Part shown: one piece after another, positions 47,399 to 56,779 of the stretch | Layout: each line of letters begins with the position of its first letter | Position numbering within the stretch: the stretch's first letter is position 1 | NCBI RefSeq assembly: GCF_947493865.1 | Contig: NZ_CANLTC010000013.1 | Coordinates: 41,851-105,850 of the forward strand | Direction of reading: 5' to 3' | DNA length: 64,000 nucleotides | DNA from: an uncultured Halomonas sp. | GTDB lineage: Bacteria; Pseudomonadota; Gammaproteobacteria; Pseudomonadales; Halomonadaceae | Notes under the pieces: model-generated | Told to the model about the DNA's origin: nothing | Databases searched by the model: none | The model's input: the letters and a program-made list of their open reading frames with translations, nothing else | Program-made: the position numbers and the translations under genes

Positions 47399-49492
47399 TT
47401 AGAACGAGCTCCAGTCATCGTCATCGCGTTCAGATAGCTTGCGCGACTCGATGATCTTTTTCGCTGGGGCAGTTGGAAGCGTTGGGTCCTTTCTTTGTAG
47501 CGAAGGGTGTAAGGAGGCAAGCGCTGTTTCCTGTTCGCGGTCAAGTTTGAAGGAGGCCAACAACTCACTGAGCTGCCTGGATTGATCGCTCATCATCTCT
47601 GCCGCCGTGTTGGATTGCTGCACCATGGAAGCATTTTGCTGAGTGATGGTATCCAGTTCCGTAACGGCAAGGTTGATCTGGCTGATGCCTTCGCTCTGCT
47701 CCTTGGTGCCAGCACTGATTTCGTTGATCATATCCGAGACCCGCTCAATGCCCTTGAGTATATCCTGCATGGTCTGTGCGGCGCCTTTGACCATTCTGGC
47801 ACCTGATTCGGTATGTCTTAGCGATGCATCAATCAGTTCTCGAATTTCCTTGGAGGCGTCGCCGGAACGAGTTGCCAAGCTGCGTACTTCCTGAGCGACC
47901 ACGGCGAAACCTCGGCCGTGCTCGCCGGCACGGGCGGCTTCTACGGAGGCGTTAAGAGCCAGGATGTTCGTTTGAAAGGCGATTCCGTCGATTAGAGTGG
48001 TGATTTCGCTGATCTTGCTGGCCGAGGTGTTGATATCTTCCATCGTGCTTTGGGCCTCGTTCATGGCCGTATTGCCTTGCTTGGCGATATCCGCCGTGGC
48101 ATGAACCAGCTGGCTAGCTTCTTGCGCGGAATGCGCGGTGTTCTTGATCGTGGCTGTGATTTGCTCCATGGAAGCAGAAGTCTCTTGCAGATTCGCGGCA
48201 GACTGTTCGGTACGCGATGCTAGATCCTGGCTGCTTTGAGCGATGTCAGCGGCGGCGGAATTCACACTATTGCCACTGGCCCTGGCGCGTCCAACGGTAT
48301 GGGTGAGCCCTTCGCCGATACCGTTCATGGCAGTGATCAGTTTGCCGATCTCATCCTGGCGCCTTGACGCGTAACGTTGAGACAGGTCGCCCTTGGCCAA
48401 GCCTTGCCCCATCGTTACCACTTGGGCTAGAGGCGTGCTGATGAGCCTGCGCTGAAAGAAGTACATCAACCCAGCAAAACACAGAGCCAATAACAGTGCC
48501 GCCAACAGTGACCAGTTGCGCAGAGTTACTACTGCTCCTTGAACTTCGGCAGGGAACACGGTGCTGGCAATGATCCAGTTCCACTCAGGATAGCTAATGT
48601 AATAAGTGGTGCGCTCTCGGGTATCGCTTCCGGATAAAGCGTAATCAATGCGACCCGAAGTAGTGGAAAACATCTTTGCATAAGCCGGTTCGCCGGTTGG
48701 CGTGGTCAATTCTGCAAGTGACTTACCTTCGTGAGGGCCGCCGGTAATGACATGGCCCTGCTTGGCGCCGCTGGCGTTGACAAGCATTGTGTAGCCGCTC
48801 TCATCATGAGTCATGCCACGCACCCGGCTCTTCAGCATTGCCAGCTCTTGAGTGATATCTATCCCGATGAAAGATGCGCCAATGATATTTTTACCACTAT
48901 CAAAAATGGGTTGATACTTGGTGATATAGGTCGTGCCAAAAAGCTCGGCGATGCCGGTATAGGGCTTTGCGGTCATCAAGCTTTCATAGCTGATGCTGTC
49001 ACGATTCAGCAGCGTGCCAACAGCACGCTCGCCATTTGCCTTTTTGAGTGAAGTGGTTACTCGAACGAAATCGTCACCATCTCGGGCAAACAAAGTAACG
49101 GGGGCGCCTGTCTTGGCGGTGAAGGCATCGGGATGGTCGAAAATACCGTTGAGTAGTTCCCCGCCATTACTCAAGGCAGGCGTATCGCGCCCGGCTACGA
49201 CAATGCTTTGCCGTGGATCGAGAGTAAAGTCAGGTGACAGATCCGCGAGGAAGATATTCAGGAAGTTGCTGACTTCCTCCTGCAGGGTCTCATCAAATAG
49301 CGATACCATGTTCGCTACCTGTGTCTGCTGGCGCGTGATGCTCTGAGACACCTCTTGCTGGAGTTGCTGGATGGCGGCTTGAGACAAAAAAACACTCAAC
49401 CCAACGAACCCCACGAGCTGTAACACAACTATGAGTAGCGATAGCTTGGTGCCGACATTAAGCCTACGAAGCGATGATTTGAACGAATGCAC
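47399..49492 (-). CDS. Methyl-accepting chemotaxis protein with a Cache-type sensor
   Basis: 697 aa. First membrane helix LSLLIVVLQLVGFVGLSVFL near residues 18-37, a periplasmic Cache domain (FGTTYITKYQPIFDSGKNI, GASFIGIDIT), second helix WSLLAALLLALCFAGLMYF near 325-345, HAMP, then the signalling hairpin IAFQTNILALNASVEAARAG and EHGRGFAVVAQEVRSLATRS. The C-terminus ends in DDDDWSSF, similar to the WxxF pentapeptide that tethers CheR/CheB. Ligand unknown. No che genes are nearby. Confidence 0.95.
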   Translation of the reverse strand: MHSFKSSLRRLNVGTKLSLLIVVLQLVGFVGLSVFLSQAAIQQLQQEVSQSITRQQTQVANMVSLFDETLQEEVSNFLNIFLADLSPDFTLDPRQSIVVAGRDTPALSNGGELLNGIFDHPDAFTAKTGAPVTLFARDGDDFVRVTTSLKKANGERAVGTLLNRDSISYESLMTAKPYTGIAELFGTTYITKYQPIFDSGKNIIGASFIGIDITQELAMLKSRVRGMTHDESGYTMLVNASGAKQGHVITGGPHEGKSLAELTTPTGEPAYAKMFSTTSGRIDYALSGSDTRERTTYYISYPEWNWIIASTVFPAEVQGAVVTLRNWSLLAALLLALCFAGLMYFFQRRLISTPLAQVVTMGQGLAKGDLSQRYASRRQDEIGKLITAMNGIGEGLTHTVGRARASGNSVNSAAADIAQSSQDLASRTEQSAANLQETSASMEQITATIKNTAHSAQEASQLVHATADIAKQGNTAMNEAQSTMEDINTSASKISEITTLIDGIAFQTNILALNASVEAARAGEHGRGFAVVAQEVRSLATRSGDASKEIRELIDASLRHTESGARMVKGAAQTMQDILKGIERVSDMINEISAGTKEQSEGISQINLAVTELDTITQQNASMVQQSNTAAEMMSDQSRQLSELLASFKLDREQETALASLHPSLQRKDPTLPTAPAKKIIESRKLSERDDDDWSSF

Positions 49493-49703
49493 TGGATTCT
49501 CCCTTGAAGTGTTTTAGTAATGGAGGAAATATCGGCTCATTTATTTTTTTATGCAGAGCGATGCCTAATTGTTACCAATATTCATGCATTTAGCAGTTTT
49601 TGGATGAGCTGCACGCAGAGTGCTTTTAAAGGAGGCAAGAGTGGAATTCGTGGTAATTTGCGAGAGGCGATGCTTGGTGCTTCCATACCCTGAATACTTG
49701 TAA

Positions 49704-50675
49704 ATGCTGATGGATATCCTCTTTCTTGGCACGTCCGCGGGCGTGCCGACCAAGGCGCGCAATGTCACCGCCGCCGCGATCAAGAAGGCAACGGGCAAGT
49801 CCTGGGTGCTGGTCGACTGCGGCGAGGGCACTCAGCAGCAGGTGCTGCGCACGCCGCTATCCCTCATTCAACTGAGCACCATTCTGATCACCCATATGCA
49901 TGGGGATCACTGCTATGGCCTGCCGGGGCTTCTTTCCAGCGCTTCCATGATGGGGCGGCAAGCACCGCTTACAATCGTTGGGCCTCAGCCGATCAAGGCC
50001 TTTCTCGATGCGGTGCAGGCAACGACCGGATTGCATCTGACCTATCCCATCGAATTCATCGATGTCGAGTCACTGACTGACCCTTTCACCCTTCCCGATT
50101 TCATGATCGAGGCCGCGGCGCTATCTCATGGCGTCGCGTCCTACGCTTATGCCTTTATCGAGAAGGATATCGAGCGCAAGCTCGATCCCAAGCGCCTGGA
50201 AACGCTGGGAGTGGAAAGCGGGCCGGACTGGGGGCGGCTTCATCGTGGCGAGGATGTCGTGCTGCAGAATGGTACCCGGATAACAAGCGATGAGGTGTTA
50301 CTGCCGGGGCGACGACCCAGGAAGGTCGTGGTCGCCGGCGATAACGACACACCAGGCGTGCTCGAGCATTTTTGTGAGGGCGCCGACGTGCTGGTACACG
50401 AGGCTACTTATACTCGAGACGTCGTCGAGCGTTTGGGTACCAACAACCGGCATAGCACCGCAGGCGATGTGGCGAGCTTCGCTCAACGTATCGATGTGGC
50501 GAACCTGGTGCTGACCCATTTCAGTCCGCGCTATCAATACGACCGCCGTGCCTCGCCGTTGATCGCGGATATCGAAAACGAGGCTTGCCATCATTATCAG
50601 GGACGGTTGTTTCTTGCGAACGACTTTGCCCATTACCAGCTCTCCCGAGAAGGCGAGTTGACCCAAAAGGAGTAA
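49704..50675 (+). CDS. rnz: Ribonuclease Z
   Basis: 323-aa metallo-beta-lactamase-fold nuclease that matures tRNA 3' ends. LGTSAGVPTKARNVTA, the zinc motif THMHGDHCYGLPGL, VLVHEATY and THFSPRYQ are RNase Z marks. ATG at 49704 or 49710. Followed six bp later by the cyclodeaminase-like gene. Confidence 0.95.
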   Translation: MLMDILFLGTSAGVPTKARNVTAAAIKKATGKSWVLVDCGEGTQQQVLRTPLSLIQLSTILITHMHGDHCYGLPGLLSSASMMGRQAPLTIVGPQPIKAFLDAVQATTGLHLTYPIEFIDVESLTDPFTLPDFMIEAAALSHGVASYAYAFIEKDIERKLDPKRLETLGVESGPDWGRLHRGEDVVLQNGTRITSDEVLLPGRRPRKVVVAGDNDTPGVLEHFCEGADVLVHEATYTRDVVERLGTNNRHSTAGDVASFAQRIDVANLVLTHFSPRYQYDRRASPLIADIENEACHHYQGRLFLANDFAHYQLSREGELTQKE

Positions 50676-50681
50676 GCGCTC

Positions 50682-51284
50682 ATGGATTCCCAGGTATGGA
50701 GCATGTCGTTGGAAAGCTTTCGCGATGCCACTATCACGCAGGCGACGCCGGGGTGCGGCGCGGTGGCGGCGGTAACGGCGACCAATGGCCTGGCATTGAT
50801 ACTCAAGGGGTTGAGAATCAGCGAGTCCAAGCATCCCGACGCCAAGCGAGCGGAATTGATCGATGAAGGTGAGGCCTTGCTGAAACGACTCAGTGAGCAT
50901 GCGGATGAAGATATCCAGGCCTTTGAAGCGTATCAACATGCGCTGAAACAAGCCCATGATGAAAAGGACGACCAAGCTGGACTGAATGAAGCGTCGCAGA
51001 GGATCAATCGCGTGCCGCTGGCGATGGCAGAAACCTGCTGCGAGACGTTGAAGGTGGCGGTTTCCTCCCTGGCGCTTACCGATACCAATCTGAAAAGCGA
51101 TGCGGTTGCCGGAGGTGTACTGCTTCACGCTGGCTTGAGCGCGGTGCTGCTGACCGTGGATGCCAACCTGGCGAGTATTCACGATGAGACTCGTCGGACA
51201 CAGATGCGTCGTTCCCGAGACGCACTACAAAAAGAGGCGGATGAGAAAATTCATCGGCTCAATCAAGAGCGCGATAACCTGTAG
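50682..51284 (+). CDS. Formiminotransferase-cyclodeaminase C-domain protein (FTCD_C)
   Basis: 200-aa stand-alone FTCD_C domain (FchA-like). QATPGCGAVAAVTATNGLAL and LTDTNLKSDAVAGGVLLHAG match the methenyl- or formimino-tetrahydrofolate cyclohydrolase/cyclodeaminase family. A folate one-carbon role is likely from the family. It is coupled to rnz by 6 bp, with AAGGAG upstream. Confidence 0.87.
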   Translation: MDSQVWSMSLESFRDATITQATPGCGAVAAVTATNGLALILKGLRISESKHPDAKRAELIDEGEALLKRLSEHADEDIQAFEAYQHALKQAHDEKDDQAGLNEASQRINRVPLAMAETCCETLKVAVSSLALTDTNLKSDAVAGGVLLHAGLSAVLLTVDANLASIHDETRRTQMRRSRDALQKEADEKIHRLNQERDNL

Positions 51285-51348
51285 ACAATCGCGCCTGGCG
51301 AAACGCCTGTATAGTAGATCGCGTGCCCACTTCAATTGAGGATGACCA

Positions 51349-52281
51349 ATGGCAGGAGCCAGCCTACTTACTCTGCTAGACGATATAGCAACGATGCTCG
51401 ATGACGTTTCGGTGATGACCAAGGTCGCCGCCAAGAAGACCGCCGGCGTGTTGGGGGACGATCTCGCGCTAAACGCGCAGCAGGTCACCGGCGTCAAGGC
51501 TGCCCGGGAGTTGCCGGTGGTCTGGGAGGTGGCGAAAGGCTCGTTTCGCAACAAGTTCATTCTCGTGCCCGCAGCGCTGCTGATCAGCGCCTTCATCCCA
51601 TGGATGGTCACCGTGCTGCTGATGCTGGGGGGTGCGTTTCTGTGTTTTGAGGGTACGGAAAAACTGGCACACAAGTTTCTGCATCCCGAGGATAAAGATG
51701 CCGAGAAGGCCAGAAAGGCATTGACCGACCCCAACGTCGACCCGCGTCAATTCGAGCAGAAGAAGATCAAGGGCGCCATTCGCACCGATTTCATTCTCTC
51801 GGCGGAAATCATCGCGATTACCTTGGGTACCGTGGCCGGTGCCGACATAATGCTGCAGGTCATCGTCGTGTCCGGTATCGCATTGTTCATGACCGTCGGG
51901 GTTTTTGGACTGGTGGCGGGTATCGTCAAGCTCGACGACCTGGGCATCTATCTCAGCGAAAAGAGCAGTTCTTTTGCGCAAACCGTCGGCAATGGCATCG
52001 TCACTGCCGCGCCGTATCTGATGAAGACGCTATCCTTCGTCGGCACCGCCGCCATGTTCATGGTCGGTGGCGGCATCCTGACCCACGGCCTTCCCCTCGT
52101 CGAGCACGCCATAGAAGATATTGTCGACGTTGCCGGCGAAATCCCCACCGCGGGCGCCATTTTGCAGCCTCTGGGATCGACGCTGTTCAATATGGTGTTC
52201 GGTCTGATCGTCGGCGCGGTGATCCTGGGAATTGTCGAAGGGGTCAAGAGGTTGAGGGGCAAGAGCACCGCGCATTCTTAA
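51349..52281 (+). CDS. DUF808 (YedI-like) membrane protein
   Basis: 310 aa. The N-terminal [20 protein letters not shown] and [20 protein letters not shown] are DUF808 signatures. About seven hydrophobic segments follow. A basic/acidic loop ([20 protein letters not shown]) connects helices. Function unknown. Confidence 0.93.
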   Translation: MAGASLLTLLDDIATMLDDVSVMTKVAAKKTAGVLGDDLALNAQQVTGVKAARELPVVWEVAKGSFRNKFILVPAALLISAFIPWMVTVLLMLGGAFLCFEGTEKLAHKFLHPEDKDAEKARKALTDPNVDPRQFEQKKIKGAIRTDFILSAEIIAITLGTVAGADIMLQVIVVSGIALFMTVGVFGLVAGIVKLDDLGIYLSEKSSSFAQTVGNGIVTAAPYLMKTLSFVGTAAMFMVGGGILTHGLPLVEHAIEDIVDVAGEIPTAGAILQPLGSTLFNMVFGLIVGAVILGIVEGVKRLRGKSTAHS

Positions 52282-52433
52282 GCCTCGCGACGATGAGAGT
52301 AACGGTTCCTTTGGCAGTCAGGCCTGGCGCTCGGCGATGTCACGGAAGGCGCAGCTCATGATTGCCCCATGCTTCTTTGAAACGGTTATGGTCTACAGTA
52401 TCAGATCAACTTGGCCGCACCTTGGGAGCAATG

Positions 52434-52910
52434 ATGAACGAAACCGATATGCAACATCTGCGTCGCTGTGTGGAACTGGCCACCGAGGCCCTCGAAGCCG
52501 GCGATGAGCCTTTCGGCAGCGTGCTGGTCAGCGCCGGGGGAAAGGTGCTGGCGGAAGACCGTAACCGCATTGCCAATGGAGATTCGACTCGGCACCCGGA
52601 ATTCGCGCTGGCGCGCTGGGCCGCGGAAAACATGACGCCGGATGAGCGCGCCAAGGCTACCGTCTACACCTCCGGCGAACACTGCCCGATGTGTGCCGCT
52701 GCCCATGGATGGGTAGGGCTGGGGCGCATCGTCTATGTGAGCTCTTCCGAACAGCTCACGGCCTGGCTTGCCGAGTTAGGCGTTGAAGCCCCGCCGGTAC
52801 GGCCATTACCCATTCAAACGATCGCTCCGGACATTCCCGTCGAGGGGCCGATTGCTGAACTCGATGAGGAAGTGCATGCGCTGCATCGGCGGCTGCACGC
52901 GAGGGCATGA
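52434..52910 (+). CDS. Nucleoside/base deaminase (CMP/dCMP-type zinc deaminase)
   Basis: 158 aa. Zinc motif HPEFALARW (His and catalytic Glu) and TSGEHCPMCAAAHGW (two Cys) are complete. Related to guanine deaminase and TadA-like enzymes; the substrate is open. ATG 52434 is five bases after GGGAG; the tandem ATG at 52431 is too close to it. Confidence 0.9.
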   Translation: MNETDMQHLRRCVELATEALEAGDEPFGSVLVSAGGKVLAEDRNRIANGDSTRHPEFALARWAAENMTPDERAKATVYTSGEHCPMCAAAHGWVGLGRIVYVSSSEQLTAWLAELGVEAPPVRPLPIQTIAPDIPVEGPIAELDEEVHALHRRLHARA

Positions 52911-53084
52911 GTCGAAACGTGACCGGGACCAGTCCATGCGTTTTCCGGACCCGGGCGGTCGAGAAGAATAAATGAGAGCTGTGGATGGCGCTTGCCGCCA
53001 TGATCCAAGGCGAGAATACGCAATAGTGAAGCAAGGAAAATTATCCCGGGCCGTATGGTTCTTGGGCAACGACGGGAGTACATC

Positions 53085-53495
53085 ATGAGCGATTTCGACA
53101 GATTGATTCGCAATCTTTCCCGGGCCGGCGGCCTGGCGGCCCGCGCAAGACAAGGCGACAAGCAGGCGATCGACGATCTCATCGATTCCCTGCGAGCCTA
53201 TGTCGGCGAAAAGGCCAGCATCTTTGAAGGCGAGACTGCTGCATCAGCAAACGCCGAGCAGCCCGGTAATTCAAGACGAGCCGGCCTCGACAGCACCATC
53301 GCCGACTACCTGGTCACCAAGGACGCCATGGCGGCCATCGTCGACAAGCACATGCTGCTGGCCTTCGCGGAAATCGAAACCCTGTACGGCACGACGCCTA
53401 CCGGCGTAACGCTTCGCATCGACGCCCAGCGCTCCGATACAAAGTTCCCGAGTGGCAAGTATATGGGTAGCGACGTACATCTGGGCGGGGAGTGA
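53085..53495 (+). CDS. Hypothetical protein
   Basis: 136 aa, not recognised. Begins MSDFDRLIRNLSRAGGLAAR, Ala- and Asp-rich, with a predicted helical C-terminal part (STIADYLVTKDAMAAIVDKH). GGGAGTA site before the ATG. No signal peptide or membrane segment, so cytoplasmic. It stands alone between the deaminase and a convergent DUF3820 gene. Confidence 0.65.
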   Translation: MSDFDRLIRNLSRAGGLAARARQGDKQAIDDLIDSLRAYVGEKASIFEGETAASANAEQPGNSRRAGLDSTIADYLVTKDAMAAIVDKHMLLAFAEIETLYGTTPTGVTLRIDAQRSDTKFPSGKYMGSDVHLGGE

Positions 53496-53560
53496 GCGTG
53501 GCTGCCGACGGGAATGCTGTTTGTTCAGGTCGCGACACCGTCTAACTTTGCAGCGCGGTA

Positions 53561-53782
53561 TCACTTCGTCTGGCTCTGACGCAGCGGATCGAGCAGCGGG
53601 CTCAGGCCGTTGTGATCGATCTCGTGCATCAAATAGAGCAATCGTCCGATCTGGCCTTCGGGAAAACCGTTTCGGGCGAACCAGTTGAGATAAGGACCGG
53701 GCAGGTCGGCGATCAGCGTGCCTTCGTACCTGCCAAAAGGCATGCGCAAGGTGACCAGCCGTTCCAAATCCTCGGGGTTCAT
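53561..53782 (-). CDS. DUF3820 family small protein
   Basis: 73 aa. RMPFGRYEGTLIADLPGPYL and NWFARNGFPEGQIGRLL give the conserved pattern of DUF3820 (MPFGKYKG..I.DLP..YL.WF). ATG 53782 is used; the frame is open 18 codons further up. Function not defined, though some members are described as quorum-regulated factors. Confidence 0.87.
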   Translation of the reverse strand: MNPEDLERLVTLRMPFGRYEGTLIADLPGPYLNWFARNGFPEGQIGRLLYLMHEIDHNGLSPLLDPLRQSQTK

Positions 53783-53915
53783 GGGCCTCTTCCTCTGCTG
53801 GTTTAGATAAGATCGCAACGCCCATACTTTGGGCATGTCTATCGACTCGTTATATTCCCAATCGTACGGGTTCAGCCCGCTAACAGCACTACCAACTAGG
53901 GAGTCGTTTGTCGGA

Positions 53916-53978
53916 TGAGCCGAATAGTGCCATTATTTGGCTCATTGTTTGAGCCGAATATGCAGGGTATCTGGCTCA
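53916..53978. promoter_or_regulatory. Four alternating operator half-sites before fic
   Basis: TGAGCCGAATA (53916-53926) faces TATTTGGCTCA (53934-53944), and TGAGCCGAATA (53950-53960) faces TATCTGGCTCA (53968-53978). Each pair is a near-perfect inverted repeat of 11-bp arms with a 7-bp spacer, and the two 29-bp sites are 34 bp apart start to start, about three helical turns. They end 11 bp before the AGGGGAG ribosome site of the Fic gene. Confidence 0.85.
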
Positions 53979-54002
53979 CTGATTCTCTAGGGGAGCGCTT
54001 TC

Positions 54003-55133
54003 ATGGGGCCACAGCAACCAACCTGGATTTGGCAGCAGCCAGACTGGCCGAACTTCCACTGGCAGGATGAAACTATCCGACCAATGCTGAAAGAAGCTTG
54101 GCGTTCGCTGGGCATGCTTATGGGTCGAGTCGGCGCACTGCTGCCAGGTAATGATCCAGCGTTGGCGCTTGATACTCTGCTGCAAAATATCGTGACATCC
54201 TCCGCAATCGAAGGTGAACGACTCAATGTGGCCTCGGTACGCTCGTCGTTGGCTCGCCGGCTAGGTATGGAGGATGAATCAGGAGCCGCCTCAACTCGTT
54301 CGGAGGGCCTTGCCGAGCTTATGCTCGACGCCATCGGGCAACCTGATGGCGAATTGAGCCGGGAGCGACTCCTTCAATGGCATTGCTGGTTGTTTCCCGA
54401 TGCTGAGGTATCGTTGGTAACACTGCGTGTCGGACAATGGCGGGGCGATGAGCCGATGCAGGTAGTTTCGGGCCGCCTCGATAAACCCAGAGTGCATTTT
54501 GAGGCGCCGCCCCGCAGCGTTTTAACTCATGAAATGACGAGATTTCTCGAATGGTTCGAGGCCAGCCGCCAGGATTCTACGCTGGACCCAATTCTGCGAG
54601 CCGGAATCGCCCACTTCTACTTCGTCACTCTGCATCCTTTCGAAGACGGCAACGGTCGCCTGGCCCGCGCTATCACCGATCGGGCACTGGCCCAGGCCGA
54701 TCAGCAGAGCATACGGCTCTATGCCATGTCAGCGGCCATCCTAGCAAGACGTCAAGACTATTACCGCATCCTCGAAGCGAGCCAGCGGGGCTCACTCGAC
54801 CTGAGCGCGTGGCTTGAGTGGTTTCTCGATACCTTGGTAGCCAACCTTCATGAAGCCCTCGCGAGCATCGATCGTACGTTGGCCAAGGCGCGCTTCTGGC
54901 AACGCTTTGGCGACCGGGAGCTACTACCTCCCCAGGTCAAGGTGCTCAACCGATTGCTGGATGGAGGGGAGCGCGGCTTCGAAGACGGTATCAGTGCCGC
55001 GCAGTATCAAAAGGTCGCCAAGGTGAGCAAGGCGACCGCTACCCGCCACCTGGCAGATTTGCTATGCAAGGACTGTATCGAGAAACTACCGGGAGGCGGG
55101 CGCAGTACGCGCTATCAGGTTGTGACTGTATAA
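54003..55133 (+). CDS. Fic-domain protein with C-terminal winged helix
   Basis: 376-aa putative AMP transferase. The catalytic loop HPFEDGNGR lies at residues 211-219 with the full HPFxxGNGR consensus. The N-terminal inhibitory helix motif TSSAIEGE (residues 65-72) fits the (S/T)xxxE(G/N) rule of class II Fic proteins, so the enzyme should be auto-inhibited. The C-terminus (QYQKVAKVSKATATRHLADL) is a winged-helix DNA-binding domain. The gene stands alone, with an operator array directly upstream, which suggests self-regulation. Confidence 0.93.
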   Translation: MGPQQPTWIWQQPDWPNFHWQDETIRPMLKEAWRSLGMLMGRVGALLPGNDPALALDTLLQNIVTSSAIEGERLNVASVRSSLARRLGMEDESGAASTRSEGLAELMLDAIGQPDGELSRERLLQWHCWLFPDAEVSLVTLRVGQWRGDEPMQVVSGRLDKPRVHFEAPPRSVLTHEMTRFLEWFEASRQDSTLDPILRAGIAHFYFVTLHPFEDGNGRLARAITDRALAQADQQSIRLYAMSAAILARRQDYYRILEASQRGSLDLSAWLEWFLDTLVANLHEALASIDRTLAKARFWQRFGDRELLPPQVKVLNRLLDGGERGFEDGISAAQYQKVAKVSKATATRHLADLLCKDCIEKLPGGGRSTRYQVVTV

Positions 55134-55141
55134 AGTTTTGT

Positions 55142-55906
55142 TTATTCCGCTCGCTCACGCAGCGCTTGCAGATAGTTGCGAATCCGCTCGGCGTTGGTGC
55201 CCACATCGCTGGCGCCTAGCCGCGATGCCGAGCGCATGTCCACCCGTATACCTTCTTCCACTTCGTTCAGGCGAATCACCACATCGTCCTTGAAACCGAA
55301 CCAGAGGGTGGTGGCCGTGGCCTCAAGTTTTGTGTCGCCGACATCGGCTATCTCCCAGCCTTGATCCTGTGCGGTTGCCTCGACGGCGTTCATTGCCTCG
55401 CTCAGCGATAGCTTGAGAACGATCGGCTGAATATCCGGATAGGCCTCGCGCTGCTGGCGCGCGGTGCTCTCGCCGGGATAGGCCACCTCATTGGGCGCGG
55501 CCTCCCGAGCGGATGCCAGCGCAACGAACTCGGGCGGATTCTGTATATCGGTGGTGATGTCGTGAATTGCCGGCACCTCCTGGGCGCGCTGCTGCATCTG
55601 CCAGGGAACGATCATCATCGCCGCGACCACGGCAACCACCAGAGCGCCCGCCAACGCCGGCTTGAGCCGTTTGCACAGGCTCGCCACGATAAGCGTGATC
55701 AATCCAAGAGCTGCCGCGCCAATGGCCAGATAGGCCCCCTGACGCAATAGGCCAAACGCCGTACCCAGGTCGGTCATCTCCAGGCGATGGGAAAGCCCCG
55801 CACCGGTCATCAGCAGTCCTGCTGCAAGCACCGCCAGTACGCTCAGCCAGGCCAATAATCGTGGCCAGCGTCCGCCCCGGAGCCGTGTCCGTGAAGAGTA
55901 CGTCAT
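55142..55906 (-). CDS. DUF1499 family membrane protein
   Basis: About 254 aa (start at ATG 55906, or at one seven codons earlier). Three hydrophobic segments at the N-terminus (LAWLSVLAVLAAGLLMTGAG, YLAIGAAALGLITLIVASLC, ALAGALVVAVVAAMMIVPW), then a soluble DUF1499 domain with HDITTDIQNPPEFVALASAR and GFKDDVVIRLNEVEEGIRVD, ending in SRLGASDVGTNAERIRNYL. Function unknown. Converges on fic with 8 bp between stops. Confidence 0.85.
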   Translation of the reverse strand: MTYSSRTRLRGGRWPRLLAWLSVLAVLAAGLLMTGAGLSHRLEMTDLGTAFGLLRQGAYLAIGAAALGLITLIVASLCKRLKPALAGALVVAVVAAMMIVPWQMQQRAQEVPAIHDITTDIQNPPEFVALASAREAAPNEVAYPGESTARQQREAYPDIQPIVLKLSLSEAMNAVEATAQDQGWEIADVGDTKLEATATTLWFGFKDDVVIRLNEVEEGIRVDMRSASRLGASDVGTNAERIRNYLQALRERAE

Positions 55907-56125
55907 GAATCCATGCGCTCCATTCAACCTGCTGTTGATTCAGCATACCGATCATTCAAGGAACATCCATAGCGGGGTAGAGATCACTAAGGTCGATAGC
56001 TGGTAATCCACAAAGGCAAAAGTTTCTGTACATCGCATCTTTCAATTTTGGAACTAAGTGAGGCAAGATGCATCAAATGATGCAATTCGCCACGGCCATC
56101 AATTGGGTAACTAGGAGAAATAACA

Positions 56126-56347
56126 GTGAGTACAGCAAGCGTTCGCTTGGATCAGGAACTGGTTGAAAAGGCGACCATCATGGCCAAGGCCATGAATCGC
56201 TCCACGCCCAAGCAGATCGAGCATTGGGCGAAGATCGGCGAGATGATGGAAGACAATCCCGACTTACCCTATGAGTTCGTCAGGCAAGCCATTATCGCCA
56301 AGGCTGAACTGGACGCTGGCAAGCTCGAACCCTACGAGTTCGGCTGA
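56126..56347 (+). CDS. ParD-like antitoxin
   Basis: 73 aa. SVRLDQELVEKATIMAKAMN and RSTPKQIEHWAKIGEMME match the ParD-like antitoxin family, whose short strand and helices bind DNA as ribbon-helix-helix. GGAGAAATAAC site before the GTG/ATG area. It lies 3 bp before the toxin gene. Confidence 0.88.
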   Translation: MSTASVRLDQELVEKATIMAKAMNRSTPKQIEHWAKIGEMMEDNPDLPYEFVRQAIIAKAELDAGKLEPYEFG

Positions 56348-56350
56348 GCC

Positions 56351-56626
56351 ATGCAGGTTCTTCAAACCCCAACCTTCAAGAAAGCAGTCAAGAAGCTTCA
56401 CGCCAACCAAAAGGGCGATCTGGACAAGGCTATTCGAGCCTTGATCAAGGATCCTCATCTTGGCGAACAGAAGAAGGGGGATCTATCGTTTCTGCGTGTC
56501 TACAAATTCAAGATGATCAAGCAGCTGACCCTGCTCGGTTACCATTACGACGACGGCAAAATCGTACTAACGCTGATGGCGCTGGGCTCGCATGAGAACT
56601 TCTATCGCGATGTGAAGAAGCGATAG
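56351..56626 (+). CDS. RelE/ParE-superfamily toxin
   Basis: 91 aa. LQTPTFKKAVKKLHANQKGD, RVYKFKMIKQLTLLGYHYDD and LTLMALGSHENFYRDVKK give the RelE fold with the C-terminal YR pattern. It follows its ParD-like antitoxin by three bases, an order (antitoxin first) usual for such pairs. Confidence 0.9.
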   Translation: MQVLQTPTFKKAVKKLHANQKGDLDKAIRALIKDPHLGEQKKGDLSFLRVYKFKMIKQLTLLGYHYDDGKIVLTLMALGSHENFYRDVKKR

Positions 56627-56779
56627 TGATCCAAAAGGAGCCTTCACGCGGATAGCGGATCGCTGCCTCACGACATCGAATAACTACCTCTGCGATTGAT
56701 TCATTTGAGCAATAACGTCCAAGCCGCTGGCATGATGATCGATCTACGCTAGATGAATCAGCGTTCAGGGAGGTGTGGC

